The notes: generated by a model from the sequence alone, not told the origin. Counted from the first letter of the stretch, positions 1 to 9,470 are shown. The stretch: 64,000 bases of DNA from Couchioplanes caeruleus (GCF_023499255.1 NZ_CP092183.1:1247501-1311500), one strand, 5' to 3'. A program made the numbers and translations.

Positions 1-348
1 GCGGGTCATGGTGGTCTCCTCGGCGTCCAGCAGGTGATGGAGTCGGGAGAGCTCGCGGCGGGCGTCGGCGAGGCCGTCCTCCAGCCGGCGCAGGTGCTCG
101 TCCAGCAGCGTGCGGACGGTCCGGGGGTCGGGCAGCTCCGCGACCGCCCGGCCGATGTCCGCGACCGGCATGCCGACCCGGCGCAGCCCGGCCACCAGGC
201 GGGCGGCGAGGATCTGCTCCTCGCGGTACCGCCGGTAGCCGGTCACCGGGTCCACCTCGGCCGGCACCAGCACGCCGGCCCGGTCGTAGAACCGCAGGGC
301 GCTGACCCCCAGGCCGCTGGCCCGGGACACCTCGCCGATCCCGCGCAT
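1..348 (-). CDS. MerR-family transcriptional regulator (C-terminus cut by window start)
   Basis: The visible 116 residues begin MRGIGEVSRASGLG and continue with the winged-helix signature of MerR proteins (ALRFYDRAGVL about residues 17-27, then GYRRYREEQ), followed by the start of the dimerising coiled coil (LLDEHLRRLEDGL). Such proteins bind as dimers to promoters with over-long spacers and untwist them when an effector binds the C-terminal part. That part lies outside the window, so the ligand is unknown. An in-frame GTG at 360 is an alternative start and would sit at the expected transcription start of the promoter described at 369-399. The DNA-binding half is unmistakable; the subfamily is not decidable. 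Confidence 0.85.
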   Translation of the reverse strand, partial: MRGIGEVSRASGLGVSALRFYDRAGVLVPAEVDPVTGYRRYREEQILAARLVAGLRRVGMPVADIGRAVAELPDPRTVRTLLDEHLRRLEDGLADARRELSRLHHLLDAEETTMTR

Positions 349-368
349 CTCGCTCTCCACACCGCGGA

Positions 369-399
369 ACCCTGGTGCCTCGACAAGGTCGAGGGTCAA
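369..399 (-). promoter_or_regulatory. MerR-type autoregulated promoter, 19-bp spacer with dyad
   Basis: On the minus strand a TTGACC -35 (394-399) is followed after exactly 19 bp by CAGGGT (369-374). The spacer contains the inverted repeat CTCGAC-CTT-GTCGAG. A 19-20 bp spacer carrying a dyad is the hallmark of MerR-controlled promoters. It points at the merR gene and would start transcription near 362, almost on the alternative GTG start. Direct reading of the sequence; binding is inferred. Confidence 0.65.
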
Positions 400-446
400 A
401 TCCCGCACCTCTGTGTCATCGTGCACGGCATGGCACGTGAGTCGAG

Positions 447-896
447 ATGGTGACGGGCGGGCGGGCCCGGGGCAAGAGCGACGACCTGCCGCTGCTGCGC
501 CGGGCCCGGGACCGGATGGACCGCGAGTACGCCCAGCCGCTCGACGTCCCGGCGCTCGCGCGGACGGCGCACATGTCCGCGGGCCACTTCGCGCGCCGCT
601 TCCGTGCCGAGTACGGCGAGACCCCGTACTCGTACCTGATGACGCGCCGGATCGAACGCGCCAAGGCCCTGTTGCGCCGCGGCGACGTGAGCGTGACCGA
701 GGCGTGCGTCCGGGTGGGCTGCACGTCGCTCGGCTCGTTCAGCTCCCGTTTCACCGAGCTGGTCGGGCAGACGCCGAGCGCCTATCGCGCCCGCGCGCAT
801 GACGAGGTGGCCGGCGTACCCGGGTGCATCGCCCGTGGCCTGGGCCAACCGATCAGATCTGGAGAAGCGCCGGGGGCCCGCAGCGCCCTAGCGTGA
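447..896 (+). CDS. AraC-family transcriptional regulator (DNA-binding domain only)
   Basis: 149 residues consisting essentially of the double helix-turn-helix of AraC/XylS proteins, roughly residues 15-115. The pattern LARTAHMSAGHFARRF gives the first HTH. RIERAKALL and VTEACVRVGCTSLGSFSSRF give the second, followed by GQTPSAYR. There is no N-terminal ligand-binding domain, so it resembles the short MarA/SoxS-like or stand-alone type. It lies 5 bp before a VOC-fold gene, an arrangement common in actinobacteria that suggests the regulator acts on the VOC gene or shares its signal. ATG at 447 is chosen; no clear ribosome-binding site is seen. Confidence 0.85.
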   Translation: MVTGGRARGKSDDLPLLRRARDRMDREYAQPLDVPALARTAHMSAGHFARRFRAEYGETPYSYLMTRRIERAKALLRRGDVSVTEACVRVGCTSLGSFSSRFTELVGQTPSAYRARAHDEVAGVPGCIARGLGQPIRSGEAPGARSALA

Positions 897-901
897 GCGG
901 C

Positions 902-1318
902 ATGACGATTTCCCTGTCGCACTGCTTCCTCATCGTGCACGACTACGACGAGGCTCTGACGTTCTACCGCGACGTCCTCGGCCTCGAGGTGCGCGCGGAC
1001 GTCGAGTTCGAGGACAACCGGTGGCTGACCCTGAGCGCGCCGGACCAGCCGGGCGTCGAGATCGGCCTGGAGATCCCCGGCTACTTCCCGCACACCTCGG
1101 AGGCCGATCGGCGGGCCACCGCGGACCTGCTGGCGAAGGGGTTGCTGCCGGGGATCATCTTCCGCACCGACGACTGCGACAAGACCTTCGACCGGGTACG
1201 GGCGGCCGGCGCCGAGGTGCTCCAGGAGCCGATCGATCAGCCGTACGGCGTGCGCGACTGCGCCTTCCGCGACCCCTCCGGGAACATGGTCAGGTTCTCC
1301 CAGTACCCGGAGGGGTGA
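902..1318 (+). CDS. VOC-superfamily (glyoxalase/bleomycin resistance-like) protein
   Basis: 138 residues with the paired beta-alpha-beta-beta-beta modules of the vicinal oxygen chelate fold: an opening LSHCFLIVHDYDEALTFYRDVLGLEV and a closing YGVRDCAFRDPSGNMVRFSQ. These proteins bind a metal and act on, or sequester, small molecules; the substrate cannot be told from sequence. The start ATG at 902 lies 7 bp after TAGCGT (889-894), a leaderless arrangement. The gene may therefore have its own promoter inside the 3' end of the AraC gene as well as reading through from it. Confidence 0.85.
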   Translation: MTISLSHCFLIVHDYDEALTFYRDVLGLEVRADVEFEDNRWLTLSAPDQPGVEIGLEIPGYFPHTSEADRRATADLLAKGLLPGIIFRTDDCDKTFDRVRAAGAEVLQEPIDQPYGVRDCAFRDPSGNMVRFSQYPEG

Positions 1319-1330
1319 CGCGACGGACGG

Positions 1331-4021
1331 TCAGTTGCCGGTGACCGTACCCGTGACCGTGCCGAGGCCGGTCTCCTCGCCGAATTGCAGCTGAACGATC
1401 TCGTCCGACTCGGCGACGCTGTCCGTCACCGTCGGGACGGTGATCTCACCGCTGGTCTTGCCCGGCTCGATCGTCGTGTACGCCGTCAGGTACGTCGACG
1501 ACAGCGGCCGGGACGGCTCGGGGTCCTCGTACGCGAACTCCTGGAACCAGGCCGGGTCGACGTCGGTGCTGGACAGCTCGGTGCCGCTCGCCGGCTTCTG
1601 CGGAGACGCCCAGATGTCGAACGGCGTCTCGGCCGGCGCGGAGAGCTTCACCTGCCAGCGCAGCGTGCCGCCCTCGGCCACCTTGTCCGTCGCCGTGCCC
1701 AGGCTGAGCTTCGGCGCCGGGTCGTCGTTGCGGACGTCGACGCCGCCCTGGTAGTCGCCGATCACGAAGCCGCGCTCGGCCTTGGCGCCGACCATCTTGC
1801 CCTCGTCCTGGCCGTACAGCGTGTCGCCCTTCACCTTGACCGGCACCGGGATGGTCCGGGCGCCCGGGCGGACGGTGGCGAGCCACGACGTGCTCTTGTA
1901 CGTCACCGCGTCGGTCATGAACAGCCGGACCTTGCCGCCGCCCCGGCCGGTGATCTTGACCGGCACCTGGTACGTCTTGGTGCCGGAGTTGCCCTCCTTG
2001 ACCTTCAGGCTGCCGATGTCGATGCGCGGCAGGGAGGTCTCGCGCGGGTCGGGGGTGCCCGGGTTCCAGCCCCAGGCGTCGATGAGGAACGCCCGTCCGC
2101 TCGCCGTCCGCGGCGTCAGCTCCAGCTTCGCCACCTTGCCGCGCAGGCCCTTGAGCGGTACGCGCAGCTCCTGCGCCCACCACGACGTCGTGTACTCCGT
2201 GCCGGGCAGCCCGTCGGCGCGGACCTCACCCAGCTGCGTACGGTGCCCGTCCGTGCCGATCGCGGCGACGCCGAAGCGGTTGCCGGTGCTGTTCGGCGCG
2301 ACCATGAGTCGCAGCGCGAGGGCCTTGTGGCCGGCGAGCGTGATCGGCTTGGGCGCCTTGAGCGTGACCGGCTTGTCCGCCGTCGTCCACTTCAGGTCGG
2401 CCGCGTACCGGCCCGGCTCGGGCGAGACGCCGTTGAACGAGACGAAGTGCGCGGAGCGCTGCGTCCAGTCGTCGGGCTCCAGGCAGGCGCCGGCGTCGTC
2501 GGCGATCTCGGCGCAGATCCGGGCACCGCTGGTGGCGACGGCCGGCGACGGGATCAGCGCGGCGGTGCGGTTGGCGCCGATGGCGTGGCTGAGCACCCGT
2601 GCGGGGTCGGCCGACGGGGCCCGGACGCCGCTGCCGTCGAGCAGCGGGCGGACCCGGTCGTCGCGGCCCACGAACAGGCGCGCGGCGGCCGCGATGTACG
2701 TCGCGCCGGCCTTCTGCTCCTGCGCGGCGGTCAGGCGGGTCGGGGCGCCGGGCGAGCAGACCGGGTCGGGCTCCTCGCTCCAGAAGTCGTCCCACGCGGG
2801 TGCGGCCGCCTGTCCCGGCGTCCACTCGGTGTTGAAGTAGTTGTGGTTGGCGCCGACCACGTACAGCGAGCTGTGCAGCGCCTTGCCCCGGCTCACGCCG
2901 CGGGTCTCGTCGATGAAGATCTGGCCCTGCAGGTCGGAGACGTCGCCGTCACAGCCGGGCAGGATCGTCGCGGACGGCACGTCCGGCACCGGGTTGTGCC
3001 CGAAGATGGTCGGGCCGATGAGCAGCAGGCCGCGGATCGTCCAGCGGACCTTGCCGTGGTAACCGTCCTGGGCGGAGGGCGGCGGGGTGAGCGTGTCCAT
3101 CGCGGCGCGGCTGACGCCCTCGCCGCCACGGGAGTGACCCATCAGGAACACCTTGGACAGGTCGGCACGCGGCGCGGAGCGCACGATCGAGGGGGCGCCG
3201 GAGCGGCCGGTGCCGGCCCAGGCGGCCCACTTCGCCAGGTGCTGGCGGACCAGCGAGGACCGGGCCTGCGCACCGCCGTCCTCGGCGGCGTAGTCCTGGC
3301 CGTTGATGCCGTTGGCCGAGATCGACACCGTCACGTAGCCCTGCGAGGCCAGCAGCTCCTGGGCCTGCAGGTAGCCGCGGTAGCTCGGAATCGGCTTGGT
3401 GCCCCGGGGGCACGGCCAGTCCTGCGGGGCGTCCTCGTCGGCGCCGTTGTAGCAGATCGAGTGCCGCCCGTGCAGGAACAGCGCGAGGGGCCGCTTGCCC
3501 GGCGCGCCCTTGGGCGCGACGACCACGGCCTGCATCTCCACCTTCGCCGGGAAGTCGGGGAGCTTGACGCCGGCCAGGGAGTACTCGCCGCGGACCGTCC
3601 GGTAGGGGCCCTTGACGCCCGGGTCGACGGGGTTCTTCGCCTGCGGCGCCGGCGTGCTCGCCGCGGGCGCGGCGGACCGGCGGCGGGCGGCCGGGGCGGC
3701 CTCGTCCAGGCGCTTGCCGCCGGCGCGGACCTGCAGCGAGTCGAGGCTGGTCACCTCGCCCAGGTCCAGCTTGAAGGTCTGCTGGTCACGCTGGGCGCGC
3801 GGCCGGCCCAGCAGCCGGTCACCGGCCCAGAACTCGACCGCGGCGTCGCCCATCGGCACCCGCTTGTCGGAGTGCCAGGTCAGGTGTCCGTTCTGGACGG
3901 ACCAGCCGGCCGGGAGGCCGGCGGAGGGTGCGGGGTCGGCCGGCGGGGCGGCCCAGGCCTGCCCTCCGGATCCGATCACCACGGCCGCGGCGAGCGCGGC
4001 CGACACGAGAAGTCTGCGCAT
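1331..4021 (-). CDS. Large secreted alpha/beta-hydrolase with C-terminal beta-sandwich modules
   Basis: About 896 residues. The N-terminus is a Sec signal peptide (MRRLLVSAALAAAVVIG, then an AWA-A cleavage site). The central part has an alpha/beta-hydrolase core: an oxyanion-type LFLHGRHSI segment, and the nucleophile elbow GHSRGGEG with serine in GHSRG. A histidine in VVGANHNYFNTEW could complete the triad. The C-terminal third has Calx-beta-like repeats (LKVKEGNSGTKTYQVPVKITG; KVAEGGTLRWQVKLS). It is therefore probably an extracellular esterase/lipase-like enzyme of unknown substrate. ATG at 4021 is chosen because it precedes the signal peptide; the in-frame TTG at 4072 would spoil it. A long antisense reading frame over the gene is a GC-bias shadow. 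Confidence 0.8.
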   Translation of the reverse strand: MRRLLVSAALAAAVVIGSGGQAWAAPPADPAPSAGLPAGWSVQNGHLTWHSDKRVPMGDAAVEFWAGDRLLGRPRAQRDQQTFKLDLGEVTSLDSLQVRAGGKRLDEAAPAARRRSAAPAASTPAPQAKNPVDPGVKGPYRTVRGEYSLAGVKLPDFPAKVEMQAVVVAPKGAPGKRPLALFLHGRHSICYNGADEDAPQDWPCPRGTKPIPSYRGYLQAQELLASQGYVTVSISANGINGQDYAAEDGGAQARSSLVRQHLAKWAAWAGTGRSGAPSIVRSAPRADLSKVFLMGHSRGGEGVSRAAMDTLTPPPSAQDGYHGKVRWTIRGLLLIGPTIFGHNPVPDVPSATILPGCDGDVSDLQGQIFIDETRGVSRGKALHSSLYVVGANHNYFNTEWTPGQAAAPAWDDFWSEEPDPVCSPGAPTRLTAAQEQKAGATYIAAAARLFVGRDDRVRPLLDGSGVRAPSADPARVLSHAIGANRTAALIPSPAVATSGARICAEIADDAGACLEPDDWTQRSAHFVSFNGVSPEPGRYAADLKWTTADKPVTLKAPKPITLAGHKALALRLMVAPNSTGNRFGVAAIGTDGHRTQLGEVRADGLPGTEYTTSWWAQELRVPLKGLRGKVAKLELTPRTASGRAFLIDAWGWNPGTPDPRETSLPRIDIGSLKVKEGNSGTKTYQVPVKITGRGGGKVRLFMTDAVTYKSTSWLATVRPGARTIPVPVKVKGDTLYGQDEGKMVGAKAERGFVIGDYQGGVDVRNDDPAPKLSLGTATDKVAEGGTLRWQVKLSAPAETPFDIWASPQKPASGTELSSTDVDPAWFQEFAYEDPEPSRPLSSTYLTAYTTIEPGKTSGEITVPTVTDSVAESDEIVQLQFGEETGLGTVTGTVTGN

Positions 4022-4064
4022 GCGCCCGTGTCTACTCGATACGTGCAAATCGGTCGATGACCTT

Positions 4065-4658
4065 CTAAACAAGCAGCGCGATCCCGAGACCCGCCATGAC
4101 GGCCGCGATCAGGCCGTCGAGGACCCGCCACGCCCCGGGCCGCGCCAGCACCGGAGCCAGCCGCCGCGCGCCCAGTCCCAGCCCGGTGAACCAGACGGCG
4201 CTGGCCGCGGCGGCCCCCACGCCGAAGAACCATCGGTGCGGATGCTGCTGCGCGACCGCCCCGAGCAGCAGGACGGTGTCCAGGTACACGTGCGGGTTCA
4301 GATACGTCAGCGCGAGGCAGGTGAGCAATGTCGCCCGCAGGGTCGCCGGGCCGCGGTCGGTGGGGGACAGGACGGCCGGCTTGAGCGCGCGCTTGGCGGC
4401 CGTCACGGCGTACGCGAGGAGGAAGGCGGCCCCGGCCCACCGGATCACGGTGACGGCCACCGGGCGCGCGGCCACGACGGCGCCGAGGCCGGCGATGCCG
4501 GCCGCGATCAGCGCCAGGTCGGAGACGGCGCAGACCACCACCACCGGGAGTACGTGCTCCCGCCGCAGTCCCTGGCGCAGCACGAAGGCGTTCTGCGCGC
4601 CGATGGCGACGATGAGCACGACGGACGCGGCGAAACCGGCGAGGGCGGAGGTGAGCAC
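4065..4658 (-). CDS. LysE/ArgO-family amino-acid exporter
   Basis: 197 residues with about six hydrophobic segments and the family pattern [20 protein letters not shown] near the N-terminus and [16 protein letters not shown] in the middle. LysE/ArgO proteins export basic amino acids (lysine, arginine) across the cytoplasmic membrane. The gene is divergent from a LysR/ArgP-type regulator 69 bp away, the standard lysE-lysG layout, so its expression is probably induced by excess basic amino acid through that regulator. The GTG start at 4658 lies 7 bp downstream of TAGCGT (4666-4671), so the message may be leaderless. Confidence 0.9.
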   Translation of the reverse strand: MLTSALAGFAASVVLIVAIGAQNAFVLRQGLRREHVLPVVVVCAVSDLALIAAGIAGLGAVVAARPVAVTVIRWAGAAFLLAYAVTAAKRALKPAVLSPTDRGPATLRATLLTCLALTYLNPHVYLDTVLLLGAVAQQHPHRWFFGVGAAAASAVWFTGLGLGARRLAPVLARPGAWRVLDGLIAAVMAGLGIALLV

Positions 4659-4727
4659 GACGTCGACGCTAGGGCGGTGCCATGCTGTTCTCCAGCTAAA
4701 GATTCTTCAGGAAGTTAAGGAGAACTG

Positions 4728-5582
4728 ATGGACGCCGTGCAGCTCGCGACGTTCCACGCGGTGATCGGCGAGGGCAGCTTCGACGCGGCCGCGCGGGCAC
4801 TGCACGTGACCCCCTCGGCGGTGAGCCAGCGGATCAAGGCGCTGGAGCAGGCGGTCGGCCAGGTGCTGGTCCGGCGCACCAAGCCCGCCGAGCCGACCGC
4901 GGCGGGCCAGGCCCTCGTACGCCTCGCCGGTCAGGTCGCGCTGCTGGAACGCGAGGCGCTCGACGCTGCCCGGGGGGCGCTCGGCGGCGGTGGCCGTACC
5001 CGGATCGCGGTGGTGGTCAACGCCGACTCGCTGCACACCTGGTTCCTGCCGGCGCTCGCCGCCCTGCCCGCGGACCCGGCGCTCAGCTTCGACCTGCACC
5101 AGGACGACCAGGATCACACCGCCGACCTGCTCCGCGCCGGTACGGCCATGGCCGCGGTGACCGCCCAGCACACCGCCGTGCAGGGCTGCCGGGTCGAACG
5201 GCTGGGCGCGATGCGCTACCTCGCCGTGGCGGCGCCGGGGGTCTTCGACGGCTTCGCCACGACACCGATGATCGTGCTGAACCGCAAGGACCGGCTGCAG
5301 CACCGCTTCCTCGCCTCGGTGACACGCCGGCACCTCGACCCGCCGCTCCATTACGTCCCGGCGGCGGCCGCCTTCGTCGACGCGATCCGGCTGGGCCTCG
5401 GCTGGGGCATGGTCCCGGAACAGCTCGCCCGCCCCGATCTGGCCTCCGGCCGGCTCGCCGAACTCACCCCGGGCCGCCACCTCGACGTGCCGCTGTACTG
5501 GCAGTACTGGCGCCTCGAGTCGACGATTCTGACAACCTTGACCGCAGCCGTCCGCGCCGCCGCCGAAAAAGTTCTGCGCTGA
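4728..5582 (+). CDS. LysR-family regulator of the LysG/ArgP type
   Basis: 284 residues. The N-terminal winged HTH (FHAVIGEGSFDAAARALHVTPSAVSQRIKALEQAVGQVLV, about residues 8-47) is typical of LysR proteins, and the ArgP/LysG subclass is suggested by the divergent lysE-type exporter next door. The rest is the periplasmic-binding-protein-like effector domain. The start has a good ribosome-binding site (AAGGAG, 5 bp before ATG). The 69-bp gap to lysE should hold the shared operator. Substrate (lysine or arginine) is inference. Confidence 0.9.
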   Translation: MDAVQLATFHAVIGEGSFDAAARALHVTPSAVSQRIKALEQAVGQVLVRRTKPAEPTAAGQALVRLAGQVALLEREALDAARGALGGGGRTRIAVVVNADSLHTWFLPALAALPADPALSFDLHQDDQDHTADLLRAGTAMAAVTAQHTAVQGCRVERLGAMRYLAVAAPGVFDGFATTPMIVLNRKDRLQHRFLASVTRRHLDPPLHYVPAAAAFVDAIRLGLGWGMVPEQLARPDLASGRLAELTPGRHLDVPLYWQYWRLESTILTTLTAAVRAAAEKVLR

Positions 5583-5638
5583 CCGGCGAGATCCACGTCC
5601 TGCCGGACAGGAAGGGGCAACCGAGGGCGGAGGGCTCC

Positions 5639-6166
5639 ATGACCGAAGAAGAATTCAACGGGTTCTTCGCGGCGAACTTCACGGACGTGTGGGGCTTCGC
5701 CCGCCGGCGTACGGACTCCGGTTCCGACGCCGACGACGTCACGGCCGAGACGTTCGCCGTCGCGTGGCGCAGGCGTACGCAGATACCGTCCGTCGACGGC
5801 CGGCTGTGGCTGTTCGGCGTGGCCCGCAACGTGCTCGCCAACCATCGGCGCGCCACCCAGAGGCGGCTCAACCTGCATCTGCGCCTGGCGACCGTGCAGG
5901 GAGAGCCGGTCGCGTACCAGCCGGACGGGCTCGTCTGGGAAGCATTGGCAGAGCTGTCCGAGGACGACCGGGAATTGCTGCTCATGCGCGCCTGGGACGG
6001 ATTGAGCGTCCTGGACATCGCCACCGTTCTGGACATCACGGCGGCGAATGTGTCGTCGCGCCTCTACCGAGCCCGTGCCCGTCTTCTCCGCGAACTCGAG
6101 CGGCGAGATTCCCCGGATTCCGAACAGGTACGTACCGAATCCCGCGGAAAGGGGAGTGATCGCTGA
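5639..6166 (+). CDS. ECF-type RNA polymerase sigma factor
   Basis: 175 residues with sigma region 2 (FFAANFTDVWGFARRRTDSGSDADDVTAETFAVAWRR) and region 4 (LAELSEDDRELLLMRAWDGLSVLDIATVLDITAANVSSRLYRARARLL), and no region 3, i.e. a group IV/ECF sigma. It has a GGAGG ribosome-binding site before ATG 5639 and overlaps the next gene by one base (TGATG). That gene, a single-pass membrane protein, is its likely regulator. The target regulon is unknown; no convincing ECF promoter was recognised upstream. Confidence 0.92.
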   Translation: MTEEEFNGFFAANFTDVWGFARRRTDSGSDADDVTAETFAVAWRRRTQIPSVDGRLWLFGVARNVLANHRRATQRRLNLHLRLATVQGEPVAYQPDGLVWEALAELSEDDRELLLMRAWDGLSVLDIATVLDITAANVSSRLYRARARLLRELERRDSPDSEQVRTESRGKGSDR

Positions 6167-7047
6167 TGACCGCCGACGACGACCGTGGAATCGAGCGGCT
6201 CGGCGCGCTGGATCCCGTTCTCCGTGACGCCCCTCCGGCGCCGGGATCAGCCCGCTACCAAGCCATTCTGGAGAAGGCCATGACCCAGACCACCACACCG
6301 ATCCGTGTCACCGAGACCCCCGCGGCGCCGCGGCGGGCGAAGCGCCGTGCGCTGTTCGCCGCGCTGGCCACCGGGGTCGCCGCCGCGGCTGTCGCGGTGA
6401 CCGTCGCCGTCACCGGCAACTCGCAGCCGAGCGTGGCGCCGACCGCCTCCGGCCCGTCGATCCTGCTGGCGGCCGCCGAGAAGACGCAGAACGTCAAGTC
6501 GCTGAAGTTCAGCGAGGCCGTGCACGGCGGTGGCGGATTCAGCGGGGAGGGCGAGGTGAACGGCGACGACTATCGCATCGTCACCAAGGGCGAGGGAACC
6601 TCGGAGACCACGATCGTCGTGGGGAATCAGCAATACACGACGCCGGCCGGCGGCAAGACCACCCGTACGAAGCTCTCCGCCGACGAGAAGATGGTGCCGT
6701 TCACCAAGGCGGCGGGCGATGTCGTCCGTGCCGCGGTCAGTGACGGAAACGTGCAGAAGATCGGCACGGAGAACGTCCGCGGCCTGGACGCCACGCACTA
6801 CCGCCTCACGATCCCGGAGCGTACGAGTGACGCCGACCCTGCCGTGGCCCTGACCAAGCTGCCCGACACCGAGCTCGGCTGGTTCGGCCTCGACGGGGTC
6901 GCCGGCTACAGCTCCCAGGTGACGGTCGACATCTGGGTGGCCGACAACCTCGTCCGTCGCATCGGCGGCACGATCCAGGGACAGGACCCGCTCGCCACGA
7001 TCGACTTCTACGACTTCAACGAGCCGGTCACCATCAAGGCGCCCTGA
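6166..7047 (+). CDS. CU044_5270-like single-pass membrane protein, probable sigma-factor partner
   Basis: 293 residues: a cytoplasmic N-terminus of about 60 residues, one membrane span (ALFAALATGVAAAAVAVTVAVTG, about 62-84) and a long extracytoplasmic domain. The latter resembles lipoprotein carrier folds (AEKTQNVKSLKF..., then alternating strands). Translationally coupled to the ECF sigma gene by a one-base overlap. There is no HxxxCxxC zinc anti-sigma motif, so it is not a classical ZAS protein; it may sense an envelope signal and hold the sigma factor. That role is inferred from gene order only. It ends 6 bp from the convergent dapD stop. Confidence 0.75.
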   Translation: MTADDDRGIERLGALDPVLRDAPPAPGSARYQAILEKAMTQTTTPIRVTETPAAPRRAKRRALFAALATGVAAAAVAVTVAVTGNSQPSVAPTASGPSILLAAAEKTQNVKSLKFSEAVHGGGGFSGEGEVNGDDYRIVTKGEGTSETTIVVGNQQYTTPAGGKTTRTKLSADEKMVPFTKAAGDVVRAAVSDGNVQKIGTENVRGLDATHYRLTIPERTSDADPAVALTKLPDTELGWFGLDGVAGYSSQVTVDIWVADNLVRRIGGTIQGQDPLATIDFYDFNEPVTIKAP

Positions 7048-7053
7048 CGAACC

Positions 7054-8001
7054 TCAGTCGTTGGCGTGCAGCGCCGCGTTGAGCTCGATGCCCGTCCCCT
7101 TGCGGGGGCGGGCCTCGAGCGCGCCGGTGACTGAGTTGCGCCAGAACAGCAGGTTGTCGACGCCCGACAGCTCGCGCGCCTTCACCACGCGGCCGTCCGG
7201 CAGCGTGATCTTGGAGCCGGCGGTGATGTAGCAGCCCGCCTCGACCACGCAGTCGTCGCCCAGCGAGATGCCGATGCCCGCGTTCGCGCCGAGCAGGCTG
7301 CGCTCGCCGATCGACACCTTGTCCTTGCCGCCGCCGGAGAGCGTGCCCATGATCGACGAGCCGGCGCCGACGTCCGAGCTGTCGCCCACCACGACGCCCT
7401 GCACGATGCGGCCCTCGACCATCGACGTGCCCAGCGTGCCGGCGTTGTAGTTGCAGAACCCCTCGTGCATGACGGTGGTCCCGCTCGCCAGGTGGGCGCC
7501 GAGCCGCACCCGGTCGGCGTCGGCGATGCGTACGCCCGTGGGCACCACGTAGTCCGTCATCCGCGGGAACTTGTCGACGCCGTACACGGAGAGGTGCCGG
7601 CCGGCCGCGCGCTCGATGAGGCGCAGCTCGTCCACCCGGTCCGGCGGGCACGGGCCGGCCGACGTCCACGCGACGTTGGCGAGCTGGCCGAAGATGCCGT
7701 CGAGGTTCTGCTCGTTGGGGCGTACCAGCCGGTGCGAGAGCAGATGCAGCCGCAGGTACGCGTCCGCGGAGTCCTTGATCGGGTCGGCCAGCGACGCCAC
7801 CTCGGTGCGCACCTCGACGGTGGAGAGCCCGGCGAGCGCCTTGGGCCCGACGAGGCCGGCGGGCAGGGTGGGTGCGTCCTCCGGCAGGGCGCCGAGGCCG
7901 AGATAGCCCGCCGGATACCAGGTGTCGAGGACCGTCCCGTCGGCGGTGACGGTGGCGAGGCCGATGCCCCAGGCTGCCGAGGTCGAGATCGCGCTACTCA
8001 C
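7054..8001 (-). CDS. dapD: 2,3,4,5-tetrahydropyridine-2,6-dicarboxylate N-succinyltransferase
   Basis: 315 residues, close to the mycobacterial enzyme length. It contains a left-handed beta-helix built of hexapeptide repeats ([20 protein letters not shown] ... [19 protein letters not shown]) after an N-terminal domain, as in actinobacterial DapD. The enzyme succinylates tetrahydrodipicolinate in the succinylase branch to meso-diaminopimelate and lysine, using succinyl-CoA as trimers in the cytoplasm. It is divergent from dapE with 46 bp between starts. GTG at 8001 is chosen from the conserved N-terminal length; longer reading frames run into dapE. TAGGGT lies 8 bp upstream of this GTG. Confidence 0.92.
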   Translation of the reverse strand: MSSAISTSAAWGIGLATVTADGTVLDTWYPAGYLGLGALPEDAPTLPAGLVGPKALAGLSTVEVRTEVASLADPIKDSADAYLRLHLLSHRLVRPNEQNLDGIFGQLANVAWTSAGPCPPDRVDELRLIERAAGRHLSVYGVDKFPRMTDYVVPTGVRIADADRVRLGAHLASGTTVMHEGFCNYNAGTLGTSMVEGRIVQGVVVGDSSDVGAGSSIMGTLSGGGKDKVSIGERSLLGANAGIGISLGDDCVVEAGCYITAGSKITLPDGRVVKARELSGVDNLLFWRNSVTGALEARPRKGTGIELNAALHAND

Positions 8002-8047
8002 ACCGCGAAACCCTACTAGGGCATGTCCGGCCGGTAGTGTGCGGCTC

Positions 8048-9121
8048 ATGGGAAACCCCCTGACCCCGGACGTGCTGGTCGATCCGGTGGTGCTCACCCG
8101 CACCCTGGTGGACATCGAGTCCGTCTCGCGCGACGAGAAGGTCATCGCCGACTGTGTGGAGGACGTCCTGCGGCAGGCGCCGCACCTGAGCACCGAGCGC
8201 CACGGGAACACCGTGATGGCGCGTACGGACCTCGGCCGCGACCAGCGGATCGTGCTCGCCGGGCACCTCGACACCGTTCCGGTCCACGGCAACCTGCCCT
8301 CGACCGTGGTGGACGACCTCATCTACGGCTGCGGCACCGCGGACATGAAGTCGGGTGTGGCCCTGGCCCTCCACCTCGCGGCCACCCTGCCCGACCCTCG
8401 CTACGACCTGACGTACCTGTTCTACGAGGCGGAGGAGATCGAGAGCCGGTTCAACGGTCTGCACCTGCTCGCCCAGCACCGTCCGGAGTGGCTCGCCGCC
8501 GACTTCGCGGTCCTGCTGGAGCCCACGTACGGGGTGGTCGAGGCCGGCTGCCAGGGCACATTGCGGGTGACCGTACGGACCCACGGGCGCCGGGCGCACC
8601 CCGCGCGGGCGTGGCGCGGAGTGAACGCCATCCACGCCGCCGGGGAGGTGCTGCGACGGCTGGGCGACTACCGCCCGCGCACGGTCACCATCGACGGGTG
8701 TACGTACCGTGAAGGGCTGAGTGCCGTACGGATATCCGGCGGCGTGGCCGGCAACGTCATCCCGGACGCGTGCGCCGTCGAGGTGGACCTGCGCTTCGCC
8801 CCGGACCGTACGGAGCAGCAGGCCCTCGACCACCTGCACGAGATCTTCGCCGGCTTCGACCTCGAGGTGACCGACTCGGCGCCCGGGGCGCTGCCGGGGC
8901 TGGACGCGGCCCCGGCCCGTGACTTCGTGACCGCGGTGGGTTCCGAGCCCGCCGCGAAGCTCGGCTGGACGGACGTGTCCCGGTTCGCGGCGCTGGGCGT
9001 GCCGGCGCTGAACTACGGGCCGGGTGACCCGATGCTGGCGCACGCCCCGGACGAGCACGTCGAGATCGGGAAGATCAGGGACGGCGCGGCCACGCTGCAC
9101 CGCTGGCTGTCGGCGTACTGA
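8048..9121 (+). CDS. dapE: Succinyl-diaminopimelate desuccinylase
   Basis: 357 residues of the M20 metallopeptidase family. Metal ligands are visible in order: [10 protein letters not shown] (His, bridging-loop Asp), CGTADMKSG (Asp), YEAEEI (catalytic and ligand Glu), LEPTYG, and a late [14 protein letters not shown] (His). Hydrolyses N-succinyl-LL-diaminopimelate two steps after DapD. Divergence from dapD shows the two act in one pathway. The ATG at 8048 sits 7 bp after TAGTGT (8035-8040), so the transcript is probably leaderless. Length and motifs are complete. Confidence 0.93.
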   Translation: MGNPLTPDVLVDPVVLTRTLVDIESVSRDEKVIADCVEDVLRQAPHLSTERHGNTVMARTDLGRDQRIVLAGHLDTVPVHGNLPSTVVDDLIYGCGTADMKSGVALALHLAATLPDPRYDLTYLFYEAEEIESRFNGLHLLAQHRPEWLAADFAVLLEPTYGVVEAGCQGTLRVTVRTHGRRAHPARAWRGVNAIHAAGEVLRRLGDYRPRTVTIDGCTYREGLSAVRISGGVAGNVIPDACAVEVDLRFAPDRTEQQALDHLHEIFAGFDLEVTDSAPGALPGLDAAPARDFVTAVGSEPAAKLGWTDVSRFAALGVPALNYGPGDPMLAHAPDEHVEIGKIRDGAATLHRWLSAY

Positions 9122-9125
9122 AGGG

Positions 9126-9284
9126 TCAGCTCGGCTGCGGTCGCGGTATCTCGACCGTCGTCTCGGGGTCGAACGCCGGGTCGGCCGGCGGCCGCAGGGC
9201 GACCGCCAGGCGGCGTTCCTCGACGACCTGCCGGATTCGCCGCTGCATGCGGCGCTGCATCTTCATGCGCTCGTAACGGGTCAT
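9126..9284 (-). CDS. Small basic conserved protein of unknown function
   Basis: 52 residues beginning MTRYERMKMQRRMQRRIRQVVEERRLA, very rich in Arg/Met in its first half and Pro/Asp in its second. ATG 9284 has a ribosome-binding site (GGAG, 7 bp upstream), better than any start in the longer upstream extension. It ends 4 bp from the convergent dapE stop. The basic amphipathic N-terminal helix could bind nucleic acid or ribosomes, but no family function is known to me. Confidence 0.55.
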   Translation of the reverse strand: MTRYERMKMQRRMQRRIRQVVEERRLAVALRPPADPAFDPETTVEIPRPQPS

Positions 9285-9470
9285 CACGGTGGCTCCTTCG
9301 CCCAGATGCCCGGCCGGAGCCGGTCGCCGTGCCTGCCGTGCGGGGGTCTGGTAACTGTACAGACGTCGCGGAGCTACCGTCCGTGGCTTCAATCTGGCAA
9401 AAACGCCGCGGGGCCGCAATCCTCTTGCCGAAACCCAACCGGTTATTCACCGGTTACGGACCGTCCGCAC

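Noticed and set aside
1385..4060. Plus-strand open frame of 891 codons opposite the secreted hydrolase
   Set aside because: Arg/Val/Leu-rich composition with no domain; antisense shadow produced by strong third-position GC of the real minus-strand gene.
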